DNA of 9,690 bases from Bacteroidales bacterium UBA7574 (GCA_002479035.1 DLLA01000011.1:1-9690); one strand, 5' to 3'. Counted from the first letter of the stretch, positions 1 through 6,376 are shown. Numbers and translations: made by a program. Notes: generated by a model from the sequence alone, not told the origin.

Positions 1-110
1 TATTCGGGCTCAACCAGCACGACACTCTTCTTCAAGTCCTCTGCCCATACAAACGGACATAACAAACATAAAACCAGGGAAATAACGGCTCTGTTTCGGG
101 CTGTACTCAT
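1..110 (-). CDS. Exported protein, N-terminal fragment (runs off the left edge)
   Basis: An open frame begins at ATG 110-108 and stays open to the window edge, giving 36 complete codons. The product starts MSTARNRAVISLVLCLLCPF and continues VWAEDLKKSVVLVEPE. This is a textbook type I signal peptide: two basic residues, a hydrophobic core rich in Leu and Val, and a likely cleavage after V-W-A before E24. The mature protein is therefore sent across the inner membrane. The start is supported by the signal peptide and by a well-placed Bacteroides-type promoter about 40 bp upstream (153-184). A longer overlapping frame from 213 to 10 reads through the promoter and has no such logic, so I prefer this one. 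The mature N-terminus, a short charged stretch ending in LVEPE, faintly recalls Bacteroidota outer-membrane proteins, but too little is present to name a family. Confidence 0.72.
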   Translation of the reverse strand, partial: MSTARNRAVISLVLCLLCPFVWAEDLKKSVVLVEPE

Positions 111-152
111 AAGTATATAGATTTTTATCGGTTATGATATTACATAATGGTG

Positions 153-184
153 CAAGGTTATATATTTTTTTCAGATTACACAAA
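153..184 (-). promoter_or_regulatory. Bacteroides-type promoter for the left-edge gene
   Basis: Read on the minus strand, TTTG (184-181) is followed by exactly 20 bp and then TAACCTTG (160-153). This matches the Bacteroidota primary-sigma consensus TTTG / TAnnTTTG at all but one defined position. Transcription would begin near 146-149, leaving a leader of about 36-40 nt before the ATG at 110. The site lies just past the terminator of the preceding gene, as expected for a new transcription unit. A small dyad, TTATG-N6-CATAA (132-147), sits across the predicted start site and could be an operator, though five-base arms in AT-rich DNA are weak evidence. Confidence 0.6.
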
Positions 185-193
185 CAAGTGCAC

Positions 194-227
194 AAAAAAG
201 TAGCCTTAAACACACAAAAAGACTACT
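194..227 (-). terminator. Second, overlapping terminator-like hairpin
   Basis: On the minus strand AGTAGTCTT (227-219), an 11-nt loop (218-208) and AAGGCTACT (207-199) form a 9-bp stem with one wobble, followed by a run of T (199-194). The first arm is also the 3' arm of the stronger hairpin at 216-249, so the two structures exclude one another. It may act as a back-up terminator, or be a by-product of a duplicated arm. Confidence 0.4.
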
Positions 228-249
228 TGGTGTTTCCAAATAGCCTTTT
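216..249 (-). terminator. Intrinsic terminator after the COG0523 GTPase gene
   Basis: On the minus strand AAAAGGCTATTTGG (249-236), loop AAACA (235-231) and CCAAGTAGTCTTTT (230-217) form a 14-bp stem with no mismatches and two G-U wobbles, running into T5 (220-216) and then GTGTGTTT. It starts 24 bp after the TAA stop of the GTPase gene. The two wobbles become A-C mismatches on the plus strand, so the RNA hairpin is stable mainly in the minus-strand transcript. A second, overlapping hairpin lies just downstream (see 194-227). Confidence 0.78.
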
Positions 250-273
250 CTATCTTTGACGAAATGATGGCGT

Positions 274-1470
274 TTATGCCAGGCAGTCGTCCAATTGCTT
301 GATTATTTCGTCTTTGTCCATGTGTTGACCGATGAAGACAAGTTTCTGCATGCGGTCGCCATAACGTTCGTCCCAGTCGCGGCGAAGGGTGGGGTCCTGT
401 GCCATCATCTGCATGAGTTCCTCGCGGGGCATCGTGGCATAGAAAGCACCCGCCTGCTTGAGATTGAACTGCTTGCCTGACTGCTCGAAGAGGTAGCACA
501 TGTCATACTCGTCGTCGAAATAGCACATGCCCTTGCAACGGATTACCCCTTTAGGCCAATGGCGTGCCACAAACTCGTCGAAACGGTTGAGACTGAACGG
601 CTGACGGCGGTAGTAAACAAAGGTGGAGATACCGTATTCGAGTGCTTCGCCCTCCTCTTCGTTGTGGAAATGCTCGTGGTCATGGTCGTGGTGATGATGG
701 TTGTGCTCATCGTGGTCGTCGCCATCATCATCGTCTTCCACTGCGCCCTCTACGCCTGCAATCCACGCGGCAGAGCCTGCCACCTCGTCGAAAGAAAAGA
801 GGTGCGTGTCAAGGAGTTTGGAGAACGGCACGTCGCAGTAGTCGCAGTCGATGATTTCGGCTTTGGGTTGAATGGCACGAATGACGGCACGGATATAATT
901 GAGTTCGTCTTTGGTCACCTCACTTGCCTTGTTGAGCAATATCAAGTTGCAGAACTCTATCTGCTGAATGACCAAGGAGGCAAGGTCATCCTCTCCGATA
1001 TTGGTCGCTTGCAGGTCCTTGCCCGACGCGAACTCGTCGCGCATGCGGAGGGCATCCACCACGGTGATGATGCTGTCGAGGACAGGGATGGGTGCCGAAG
1101 ACTTAGCCACAATCTGCGGATAGGAGCAGAGCGTCTGGGCGATAGGTGCGGGTTCGCATATACCCGATGCCTCGATGACGATGTAGTCGTAGGCGCGTTG
1201 GGCGCAGAGGTCGTGGAGTTGCTGTACGAGATTCATCTTGAGGGTACAGCAGATGCAACCGTTTTGCAAGGCGACGAGGTTGTCGTCCTGTGCGGAGACC
1301 ACTCCGCCTTTCTGAATGAGGTCGGCGTCGATGTTCACTTCGCCTATATCATTGACTATGACGGCAAAGCGTATCCCTTTGCGATTGGTAAGGATACGGT
1401 TGAGCAATGTCGTCTTGCCGCTACCCAGATAACCCGTGAGTAGCAGGACGGGGATTGTTTGATTATCCAT
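274..1470 (-). CDS. COG0523/CobW-type GTPase, metal chaperone with His-rich loop
   Basis: The 398-residue product belongs to the G3E P-loop GTPases, COG0523 (CobW/YjiA/ZigA group), cytoplasmic proteins that use GTP to deliver Zn, Co or similar metals to client enzymes. Visible motifs: Walker A G13-YLGSGKTT; the metal-binding C-x-C-C motif C72-I-C-C75 in NGCICC; Walker B-like I99-EASG; and the base-recognition motif N180-K-A-S (usually NKxD). An acidic stretch and a ten-His loop (about 245-275) then separate the GTPase from a CobW_C-type domain (about 277-398, with the KGVIRCKG segment). The length is typical for Bacteroidota members. There is no signal peptide. The start is fixed by Walker A beginning 12 residues in; the A-rich AAAAGAAAAGA lies just upstream. 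The gap to the upstream gene is 120 bp, with 11-bp repeats but no clear consensus promoter, so read-through from the operon is possible. The client and metal cannot be told from the context; no Zur site is evident. Confidence 0.93.
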   Translation of the reverse strand: MDNQTIPVLLLTGYLGSGKTTLLNRILTNRKGIRFAVIVNDIGEVNIDADLIQKGGVVSAQDDNLVALQNGCICCTLKMNLVQQLHDLCAQRAYDYIVIEASGICEPAPIAQTLCSYPQIVAKSSAPIPVLDSIITVVDALRMRDEFASGKDLQATNIGEDDLASLVIQQIEFCNLILLNKASEVTKDELNYIRAVIRAIQPKAEIIDCDYCDVPFSKLLDTHLFSFDEVAGSAAWIAGVEGAVEDDDDGDDHDEHNHHHHDHDHEHFHNEEEGEALEYGISTFVYYRRQPFSLNRFDEFVARHWPKGVIRCKGMCYFDDEYDMCYLFEQSGKQFNLKQAGAFYATMPREELMQMMAQDPTLRRDWDERYGDRMQKLVFIGQHMDKDEIIKQLDDCLA

Positions 1471-1514
1471 ATATCTTTTCTTTTACCATAATTATATTTA
1501 TATTCATTTATACA

Positions 1515-1558
1515 CTATCCTTTGCCTATTCCTTGCTCATCCCTTGCGTATCCCTTGC
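1515..1558. repeat. Four 11-bp tandem repeats upstream of the GTPase gene
   Basis: Four contiguous 11-bp units on the plus strand: CTATCCTTTGC (1515-1525), CTATTCCTTGC (1526-1536), TCATCCCTTGC (1537-1547) and GTATCCCTTGC (1548-1558). The consensus is NNATCCCTTGC; the ATYCYTTGC core is nearly invariant while the first two bases drift. The array ends 44 bp before the GTPase start and lies 32 bp past the upstream stop. The 11-bp period is close to one helical turn, so a protein bound to each unit would sit on one face of the DNA. It may be a regulatory array or a neutral intergenic repeat. Confidence 0.85.
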
Positions 1559-1590
1559 TGTTTGACAGGGGAAAGAAGCGATTGGAATGT

Positions 1591-2493
1591 TTACATATCT
1601 ATACATTTGCAGGCATAGCGTTTGCGCCCCTGTGCAGACAGACGCCAGGACAATTTGACACCCACATCGAAATAATGAATATAATCGATGAGCGGCTTGC
1701 CCTGATACAGGCTCTGGTAAGCAGGCGAGAGCAGGCGTTGGAGCGGGAAGCCATCGCGCGTGTCGGTGAGCATAAGCAGGGACTCAGCAGTCGCTGTCGG
1801 CATATCCACGGAGGTGAACAGCCAATCCATATACACCCCTATAGACAAAAAGTGCGCCAAAGGGCGATTGTTGGCAGAAATTTGCAGGTCGTAACTCAGT
1901 TCGAGGGAGGCGCTGCAGTTCCAACGAGGGAGACGGAGCGTGCCTGAACGGCTGATGTCGAAGTTCCGCGAAGCCGCCAAAGGCACGGATTCCTCCACAC
2001 GGTTGTCGAAATCGGGATAATCCACCCACAAAGCGGCATTACGGGCAGACTCGTGCCACGTGCACTGCAGCGGGAAGGAGAAACGCGGTCCGATGTAGCA
2101 ATTCCAATGGTGCCACGAGAGTGCCAACTGAAGGGGAACGGAGGCAGCAAGGACAGTGTGCGTCTCTCGGAAACGGTCGATGTCGTAGCCAATGCGCATC
2201 GTTGCGCCCTCGACATCAATGGTGGTATAGGAGTCCCTGTAGTGTGTCTTGCCGAAAGTGCCTCCTGCGCGCCCCAAAGAAAGCCCTGTCCTAAGACCAA
2301 TGACGTAAGGGGAATGGTAGATGTAGTTAAGGTCAAATGCTGCGTGTATGCTTGGATAGGAATCACCGTTGGCGGGGATATAAAGCACCTGCGACATACC
2401 TCCGCGCACGCCTACCTCGAGGATATGCGCACGGGTTTGCGAAAAAGCCACATGCGCGGTCAGCAACAAGACAAGAAGAACGCGGGACCTCAT
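1591..2493 (-). CDS. Outer-membrane beta-barrel protein, OMP_b-brl/PorT-like
   Basis: The 300-residue product has a signal peptide (MRSRVLLVLLLTAHVAFS, probable cut before Q19) and then alternating polar/hydrophobic strands typical of small Bacteroidota outer-membrane barrels: HILEVGVRGGMSQ, AAFDLNYIY, VIGLRTGLSLG, ASVPLQLALSW, CYIGPRFSF, SLELSYDLQIS, HFLSIGVYMDWLF and FDVGVKLSWRLS. This pattern, opening with a Gly-rich first strand and a G-L-R-T-G strand, is that of the PorT-like/OMP_b-brl families. The Q-Y-M-x-N and N-P-A-Y motifs of PorP/SprF are absent. After the last strand comes an unusual basic tail, about residues 287-300, ending YACKCIDM. The start overlaps the stop of the large secreted protein by four bases (ATGA), so translation is probably coupled and the two proteins may act together at the outer membrane, for example as anchor or export partner. 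The exact role is not known. Confidence 0.78.
   Translation of the reverse strand: MRSRVLLVLLLTAHVAFSQTRAHILEVGVRGGMSQVLYIPANGDSYPSIHAAFDLNYIYHSPYVIGLRTGLSLGRAGGTFGKTHYRDSYTTIDVEGATMRIGYDIDRFRETHTVLAASVPLQLALSWHHWNCYIGPRFSFPLQCTWHESARNAALWVDYPDFDNRVEESVPLAASRNFDISRSGTLRLPRWNCSASLELSYDLQISANNRPLAHFLSIGVYMDWLFTSVDMPTATAESLLMLTDTRDGFPLQRLLSPAYQSLYQGKPLIDYIHYFDVGVKLSWRLSAQGRKRYACKCIDM
2490..2493 (-). promoter_or_regulatory. ATGA stop/start overlap, translational coupling
   Basis: On the minus strand the barrel gene ATG (2493-2491) overlaps the TGA stop (2492-2490) of the large secreted protein. No Shine-Dalgarno-like sequence precedes it (upstream sequence CAAAAATACTGTGTGCA), so ribosomes finishing the upstream gene probably re-initiate here. 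Confidence 0.85.
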
Positions 2494-5400
2494 TGCACAC
2501 AGTATTTTTGCGACGAGACACTTTCGTCGGTTTCTACGAAGACGATGTAGATACCCGCAGGAAGCGGCGGCAATGGTTGCTCATCAGGATGGCGAGACTG
2601 CTCCCATAGCAACAGCCCCTGCTGGGAGAATACCCGACAACGGCACGCCTGATTACGCACAATGGGAGCAATGGTGATGATGTTGGAATGAACGGTAAGG
2701 GTGTCGTCAATGGTGAGATAGAGTTGGTAGGAGCCTTCCAACCGCCCCTCTTCGGCATAGTCGTCCATGGTGGCACCGAGGACCGGCGATGTGTTCTTAT
2801 ACCATTGATAGGCAAATCGTTGCACGTTTGGGAAGAGGGTGCGCACACGGATGTTGTTGCAGAGCAGTTGGTAGTCGTATTTGTTGACAATGATGTCGTA
2901 GAGGGTGTCGGTTGGCTCCGGTTCCGGGTCAGGGTCGGGATTAGGCAGCGTGTCGCGGCGGCAAGGAATGGTAGCCAAAGAGAGGGAGACAATGCTGTCG
3001 CAGCCATAGATGTCCGTTTCGTAGAGCAACAGGACCTCCTCGGAAGCGAATAGGTGCCCATGCCAAAGGAACGGTGAAGCCAAGAGCGTGTCGCAGACAA
3101 TGGTATCAAACTGATAAACAGCAGGCTCGCAGGGAGGCAGAGGTGGTTCACAATGGGTGATATTGCACTGATATTCAACGTACAGCGTATCACAATCATC
3201 GGCATTGCGCAGGGTATCTGTGCGCATAGTGTCACCGCGAAGAAAAGTGTGGTTGCGCCATATATAATAAGGTGTGAACAATGTGTCGCAGACAGTGGTG
3301 TCGCGGTGTATAGTGGGCACCGTTTCGGGACAGGGGGCGGGGCACTCAGAGACAGAGAGGTAGAAAGGGTCGCTCATTGAGCGGCAAGTGTAGCAATCTA
3401 TGTTCGCCTCATCTGCTACGACAACCCTATACCAACCCGCCTGTGAGGACGTTACCGCCGTTAGTTTCAGCGATTCATTTGTATCTATTTGTGCCCATGA
3501 GGAACCATCAAGCGAGAAAAACCACTTGTAAGCCAACGGCTCCGAGAATGTGCCATTGTTCTGAAAATCAACAGAGAACGTATAGTCCTCACCACACGTT
3601 GCCATCGAGGAAGAGGTGATAGTCACCGATGGTACACATAGGCGCACCTCAATATCGTCCAACGCCAAGTCGTTACCTTCGCCGTCCATAGAAGACCCTC
3701 CGGTAGCGTTGCTGATAATGAAACGCAGTTTGGTGATGCCCTTTGGGACGGTGTAGTTAATGCCTACATGGTGCCAACGGGAGGATTGCCGCCAATCGTT
3801 TTCCCGATTGAGTACGGCATCAAAGGGAATGTTGTCGGTCTTGATATGATAGAGAGGACGGTTGGTGAGTGCATTCCGAATCTCCAAAGCAACGCGAGGC
3901 GGTTTGGCATGATTGAGCGTCTGCTGATAGGCGGTGTAGATGTTCGCCACGTAGGTGGAGAAACTGATTTCGCGCCCCTCGCAAACATCTACATCTTGCG
4001 ATTGGTAGATAGTCGTGTAATTATTCCCTAATGTACTGCGATTGTTGATTTCCATAAAATACCCGCGTGTGTAGTCGTTGGGATAGGTGTGGTCGTCCTG
4101 AATATACCACGTGGGGATGCCGCCATTGGCAGTATCGGCATTGCAATAACCGGATTTGGTAACCATATACGTGCCGGCAGTGAGAGCATTGGTGCCCTGC
4201 CAAGTAGCATCGGTTACCATACTGAAACTTCGTGTGCCACGAACAGATTGCGTGCTGATACTTGGGTCACCGGGGTTGTTGCCTCCAAAGTCCTCACGCA
4301 AGAGGAGTCTTCCCTCGGAGCAGAACTCGTCCTCGTTGTCAGCAGCCAAGCAATTGACTGTCAAATGGAAAGGCTCGCTCATTACACGACAATTCGGGCA
4401 ATCAATGTTTCCCCGTCCAGCCACAGCAACGCGATACCAGCCCTCCATGGCAGGTGTCACGGAATAGGAGAGAAGATTGACGGGTGCAATGATTTTAATT
4501 TCCTGCCAATGAATACTATCCTGAGAGAAATACCATTGGTACTCCAACGGCACTGCAAACGTGCCATCGTTCTCAAAATCAACACTTTTGAAGTAATAGG
4601 CAGCCCCACACTCTGTAGCATGGTAGCCCGATATGGCGACAGGCGGTGCACAGAGGTGTACCTCTATATCATCAATGGCAAAGTCGTTGCCGATAGAGTT
4701 AAGCACGTTATTTACGATAGATAACTTGACGGAAGAGACGCCATCGGGCACACGAAACTTATCGCCCACCAGATGCCATTGGCCGGACTTCCGCCAGTCC
4801 TCCTTTTGCAATAAGGACCAATCGAAAGGAATCGTGTCCGTGTCGTAAGATGCGAGTTGCCGGTTTGTCTTGGTGTCTGTCAGGATAAACTTCAGGCGAG
4901 GGTTAGCGGCTTTCTTGGAGGGTTGGTCATTACCTACTGCCTGTTGGAAAGAAGTATATACATTGGCTACATACGCCGAGAAACTCAGGGTGGTGTTGGC
5001 ACATAATCCTGTGAGTTCGGTCTCAAAGAAAGTGGCTCCGTCTCCTTTGCCGTCCACCTCGAGAAAGTAGCCGCGTGTATAGTCGTCGGGATGGGTATGG
5101 TCGTCCTGAATATACCACATGGAACGCGGGTCTTTACTAACGGCAGAAGTGTCCCCATTGCAATAACCACGTTTGGTGAGCATATAACTGCCGGCACCCA
5201 TAGAGAGGAATGAACCGTTTGTGACGTGGCGATAATCCGATGACATGGATACGAGAGGTGTCTGCGCAATCTCCACATCATCAGGGTCATTGCCTCCAAA
5301 ATCTTCACGGAAGAGCAAGGTACCATCGGTGCAGACCTCCCCGCCACCAGGACACGTCTCTGTGAGCAGAAACGCCTCGCTCATGGCACGGCAATTGGGG

Positions 5401-6374
5401 TAATCGATGCTGCCTTCACCCGCCACCGCCACACGATAGAAACCGGCGTCAGCATGACTGACGGAAGGTAACTGAAAGTCACGCACATTGCCTATCTCCC
5501 GCCAATGCACAGTATCCCATGGTATATTATCCGAGCAGTAGAACCACTTGTACCGCAAAGGTTCGGTATATGTGCCATCGTTCTGAAAATCAACACTAAA
5601 GGTGTATGGCTTGCCACACTCCGCCACATGCGGTGAAGTGATAGTGACAGGAGGGACACACAAGCGAATCTCTATGTCATCCAACGCGAAATCATTGCCG
5701 ATGAGTATGTTAGGCGTCTCGGTGTTGTTGTATATCTTCAGCCGCAGGATAGTAATAGTGTCGGGCACTTCAAACAACATACCCACATGATGCCACCGTG
5801 ACGACAAATGCCAATCAGGTTGCGCCCAATCAAAAGGGATAGTGTCCGTGTCGTAAGTCACCAACTCCACTCCGTTGCAGTTCTCTATCACGAACTTCAT
5901 TCTCGGATTGATGGCATCACGTTGGGATCGCTTTTGTGACGAGGTATAGACATTCGCTACGTAGGCAGAGAAACTAAGTGTAGATTTGGGGCACAAACCC
6001 GAAATCTCCGTCTCATAGAAAATATCCCCGCCGCCTATACCATCGACCTCCAAGAAGTATCCGCGGTCAATGTCGTCGGGATAGGTGTGGTCATCTTGGG
6101 TGTACCATTGCCCACCATTAGTCCATCCAACTTTAGCGAGCATATACACTCCTGGACCAAGCATAGGCATATCCGGTGTTACCGTCATGTGATAGTTGCT
6201 TGACATAGAAAGCAACGGTTCACGCCCCACTACAGGGTCTGCCGGCATATTTCCGCCAAAGTCCTCGCGAAAGAGCAATGTGCCATCCTCACAAAAAGAC
6301 GCTCCACCGCCGTCAGCAAAACAATTCACTGACAACAGCAGAGCGACAATAATGAATGGCAATCGAATACGCAT
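2490..6374 (-). CDS. Large modular surface protein, predicted T9SS cargo
   Basis: The 1294-residue product starts with a type I signal peptide (core FIIVALLLSV, likely cut after C18-F-A20; the -1 Asn argues against a lipobox). Three homologous units follow, at about 28-341, 348-675 and 684-1011. Each opens with C-x-[DE]-G-x-L-L-x-REDFGGN, has a MAM/galactose-binding-like beta-sandwich with the signatures QDDHTYPDD, RGYFLEVDG, SFSAYVANVYT and GND[FL]A[IL]DDIE, and then an Ig-like domain (ECG...Y-x-W...GWYRVAVA). Next come two Cys repeats (about 1027-1071 and 1091-1138), an acidic Pro linker (PNPDPDPEPEP, 1144-1154), another Ig-like domain (about 1158-1236) and a tail with V-F-x-x-x-G-L-L-L...L-P-A-G-I-Y-I-V...Q-K-Y-x-V, resembling the T9SS type A sorting domain. 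It is thus expected to be displayed at the cell surface or secreted, probably for adhesion or binding. No catalytic domain is seen. It overlaps both neighbours. The domain names are by eye; the T9SS call is the firmer one. Confidence 0.85.
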   Translation of the reverse strand: MRIRLPFIIVALLLSVNCFADGGGASFCEDGTLLFREDFGGNMPADPVVGREPLLSMSSNYHMTVTPDMPMLGPGVYMLAKVGWTNGGQWYTQDDHTYPDDIDRGYFLEVDGIGGGDIFYETEISGLCPKSTLSFSAYVANVYTSSQKRSQRDAINPRMKFVIENCNGVELVTYDTDTIPFDWAQPDWHLSSRWHHVGMLFEVPDTITILRLKIYNNTETPNILIGNDFALDDIEIRLCVPPVTITSPHVAECGKPYTFSVDFQNDGTYTEPLRYKWFYCSDNIPWDTVHWREIGNVRDFQLPSVSHADAGFYRVAVAGEGSIDYPNCRAMSEAFLLTETCPGGGEVCTDGTLLFREDFGGNDPDDVEIAQTPLVSMSSDYRHVTNGSFLSMGAGSYMLTKRGYCNGDTSAVSKDPRSMWYIQDDHTHPDDYTRGYFLEVDGKGDGATFFETELTGLCANTTLSFSAYVANVYTSFQQAVGNDQPSKKAANPRLKFILTDTKTNRQLASYDTDTIPFDWSLLQKEDWRKSGQWHLVGDKFRVPDGVSSVKLSIVNNVLNSIGNDFAIDDIEVHLCAPPVAISGYHATECGAAYYFKSVDFENDGTFAVPLEYQWYFSQDSIHWQEIKIIAPVNLLSYSVTPAMEGWYRVAVAGRGNIDCPNCRVMSEPFHLTVNCLAADNEDEFCSEGRLLLREDFGGNNPGDPSISTQSVRGTRSFSMVTDATWQGTNALTAGTYMVTKSGYCNADTANGGIPTWYIQDDHTYPNDYTRGYFMEINNRSTLGNNYTTIYQSQDVDVCEGREISFSTYVANIYTAYQQTLNHAKPPRVALEIRNALTNRPLYHIKTDNIPFDAVLNRENDWRQSSRWHHVGINYTVPKGITKLRFIISNATGGSSMDGEGNDLALDDIEVRLCVPSVTITSSSMATCGEDYTFSVDFQNNGTFSEPLAYKWFFSLDGSSWAQIDTNESLKLTAVTSSQAGWYRVVVADEANIDCYTCRSMSDPFYLSVSECPAPCPETVPTIHRDTTVCDTLFTPYYIWRNHTFLRGDTMRTDTLRNADDCDTLYVEYQCNITHCEPPLPPCEPAVYQFDTIVCDTLLASPFLWHGHLFASEEVLLLYETDIYGCDSIVSLSLATIPCRRDTLPNPDPDPEPEPTDTLYDIIVNKYDYQLLCNNIRVRTLFPNVQRFAYQWYKNTSPVLGATMDDYAEEGRLEGSYQLYLTIDDTLTVHSNIITIAPIVRNQACRCRVFSQQGLLLWEQSRHPDEQPLPPLPAGIYIVFVETDESVSSQKYCVQ
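2493..2648 (-). other. Short T9SS type A-like sorting domain (residues 1243-1294)
   Basis: The last ~52 residues have the hallmarks of the second half of a Por-type C-terminal sorting domain: a strand R-V-F-S-Q-Q-G-L-L-L, then L-P-A-G-I-Y-I-V-F-V, then a final strand near the terminus with a Lys, S-S-Q-K-Y-C-V-Q. The usual first strand with a P-N-P motif is not present; the preceding residues already belong to an Ig-like domain. In known T9SS substrates this domain directs passage through the outer membrane and is removed at the surface. Confidence 0.65.
2961..3296 (-). repeat. Two short V-C-D-T-L repeats in the surface protein
   Basis: Residues 1027-1071 and 1091-1138 share the pattern T-[I]-V-C-D-T-L...P-[YF]-x-[IL]-W-[RH]-x-H-x-[FL]...C-D-[TS]-[LI]. 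Each has a Cys at both ends that could form a disulfide. Such C-D-T-L ... G-C-D-S repeats occur before the sorting signal in other Bacteroidota surface proteins; their fold is not known to me. This stretch also holds most of the D-T/S-hydrophobic sequons of the protein. Confidence 0.65.
3342..4325 (-). repeat. Surface protein repeat unit 3 (residues 684-1011)
   Basis: Third unit, more divergent in the beta-sandwich part (SEGRLLLREDFGGN, RGYFMEINN, ISFSTYVANIYTAYQ) but with the same order of motifs, GNDLALDDIE, and an Ig-like domain ending C-Y-T-C (994-997). Its eight Cys (685, 744, 798, 913, 927, 994, 997, 1011) align one to one with those of unit 2. Confidence 0.85.
4350..5333 (-). repeat. 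Surface protein repeat unit 2 (residues 348-675)
   Basis: Second unit, closely similar to unit 1 from CTDGTLLFREDFGGN onward, including the shared block Y-D-T-D-T-I-P-F-D-W. It has eight Cys (348, 405, 458, 575, 589, 659, 662, 675), with a C-P-N-C motif at 659-662. At the DNA level stretches such as GTGTCCGTGTCGTAAG (plus strand) also occur in unit 1, so the duplication is still visible in the nucleotides. Confidence 0.87.
5352..6293 (-). repeat. Surface protein repeat unit 1 (residues 28-341)
   Basis: This is the first of three ~330-residue units, a beta-sandwich domain followed by an Ig-like domain. It is the shortest and most divergent in its cysteines: it lacks the Cys of the G-Y-C-N motif (here G-W-T-N, residues 83-86) and the first Cys of the C-x-x-C near the end of the Ig domain (Y325 instead), but has extra Cys at 166 and 280. 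Confidence 0.85.
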
Positions 6375-6376
6375 TA
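6372..6376 (-). promoter_or_regulatory. TAATG stop/start overlap, translational coupling
   Basis: The TAA stop (6376-6374) of the GT117-like gene and the ATG (6374-6372) of the surface-protein gene share one base. There is no spacer for a separate promoter and no ribosome-binding sequence, so the two genes are probably translated by re-initiation from one message. Confidence 0.85.

Noticed and set aside
10..213. 67-residue minus-strand frame starting at 213
   Set aside because: It starts inside the terminator/promoter region and reads in a different frame from the signal-peptide protein that starts at 110, which fits the promoter far better.
559..1443. 294-residue plus-strand open frame opposite the GTPase gene
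   Set aside because: It is the antisense of a clearly real gene; the composition (runs of Val/Met/Ile opposite the His/Asp codons) is a shadow, with no recognisable domain.
1471..1514. Consensus promoter for the GTPase gene
   Set aside because: The best minus-strand element (TAATTATG) has no TTTG or TTG at the right distance; there is no TTG on the minus strand in this gap.
1515..1558. CRISPR array
   Set aside because: The units are 11 bp and contiguous with no spacers, and no cas genes are present.
1522..1947. 141-residue plus-strand frame over the 11-bp repeats
   Set aside because: It mostly lies opposite the barrel gene and its N-terminal part is just translated tandem repeats (IPCSSLAYPLL).
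1591..2493. Barrel gene as PorP/SprF
   Set aside because: The position after a T9SS cargo gene fits, but the Q-Y-M-x-N and N-P-A-Y-A-G motifs typical of that family are missing.
2490..6374. Surface protein as a lipoprotein
   Set aside because: There is a Cys at residue 18, but the preceding V-N does not fit a lipobox, and C18-F-A20 gives a good signal peptidase I site.
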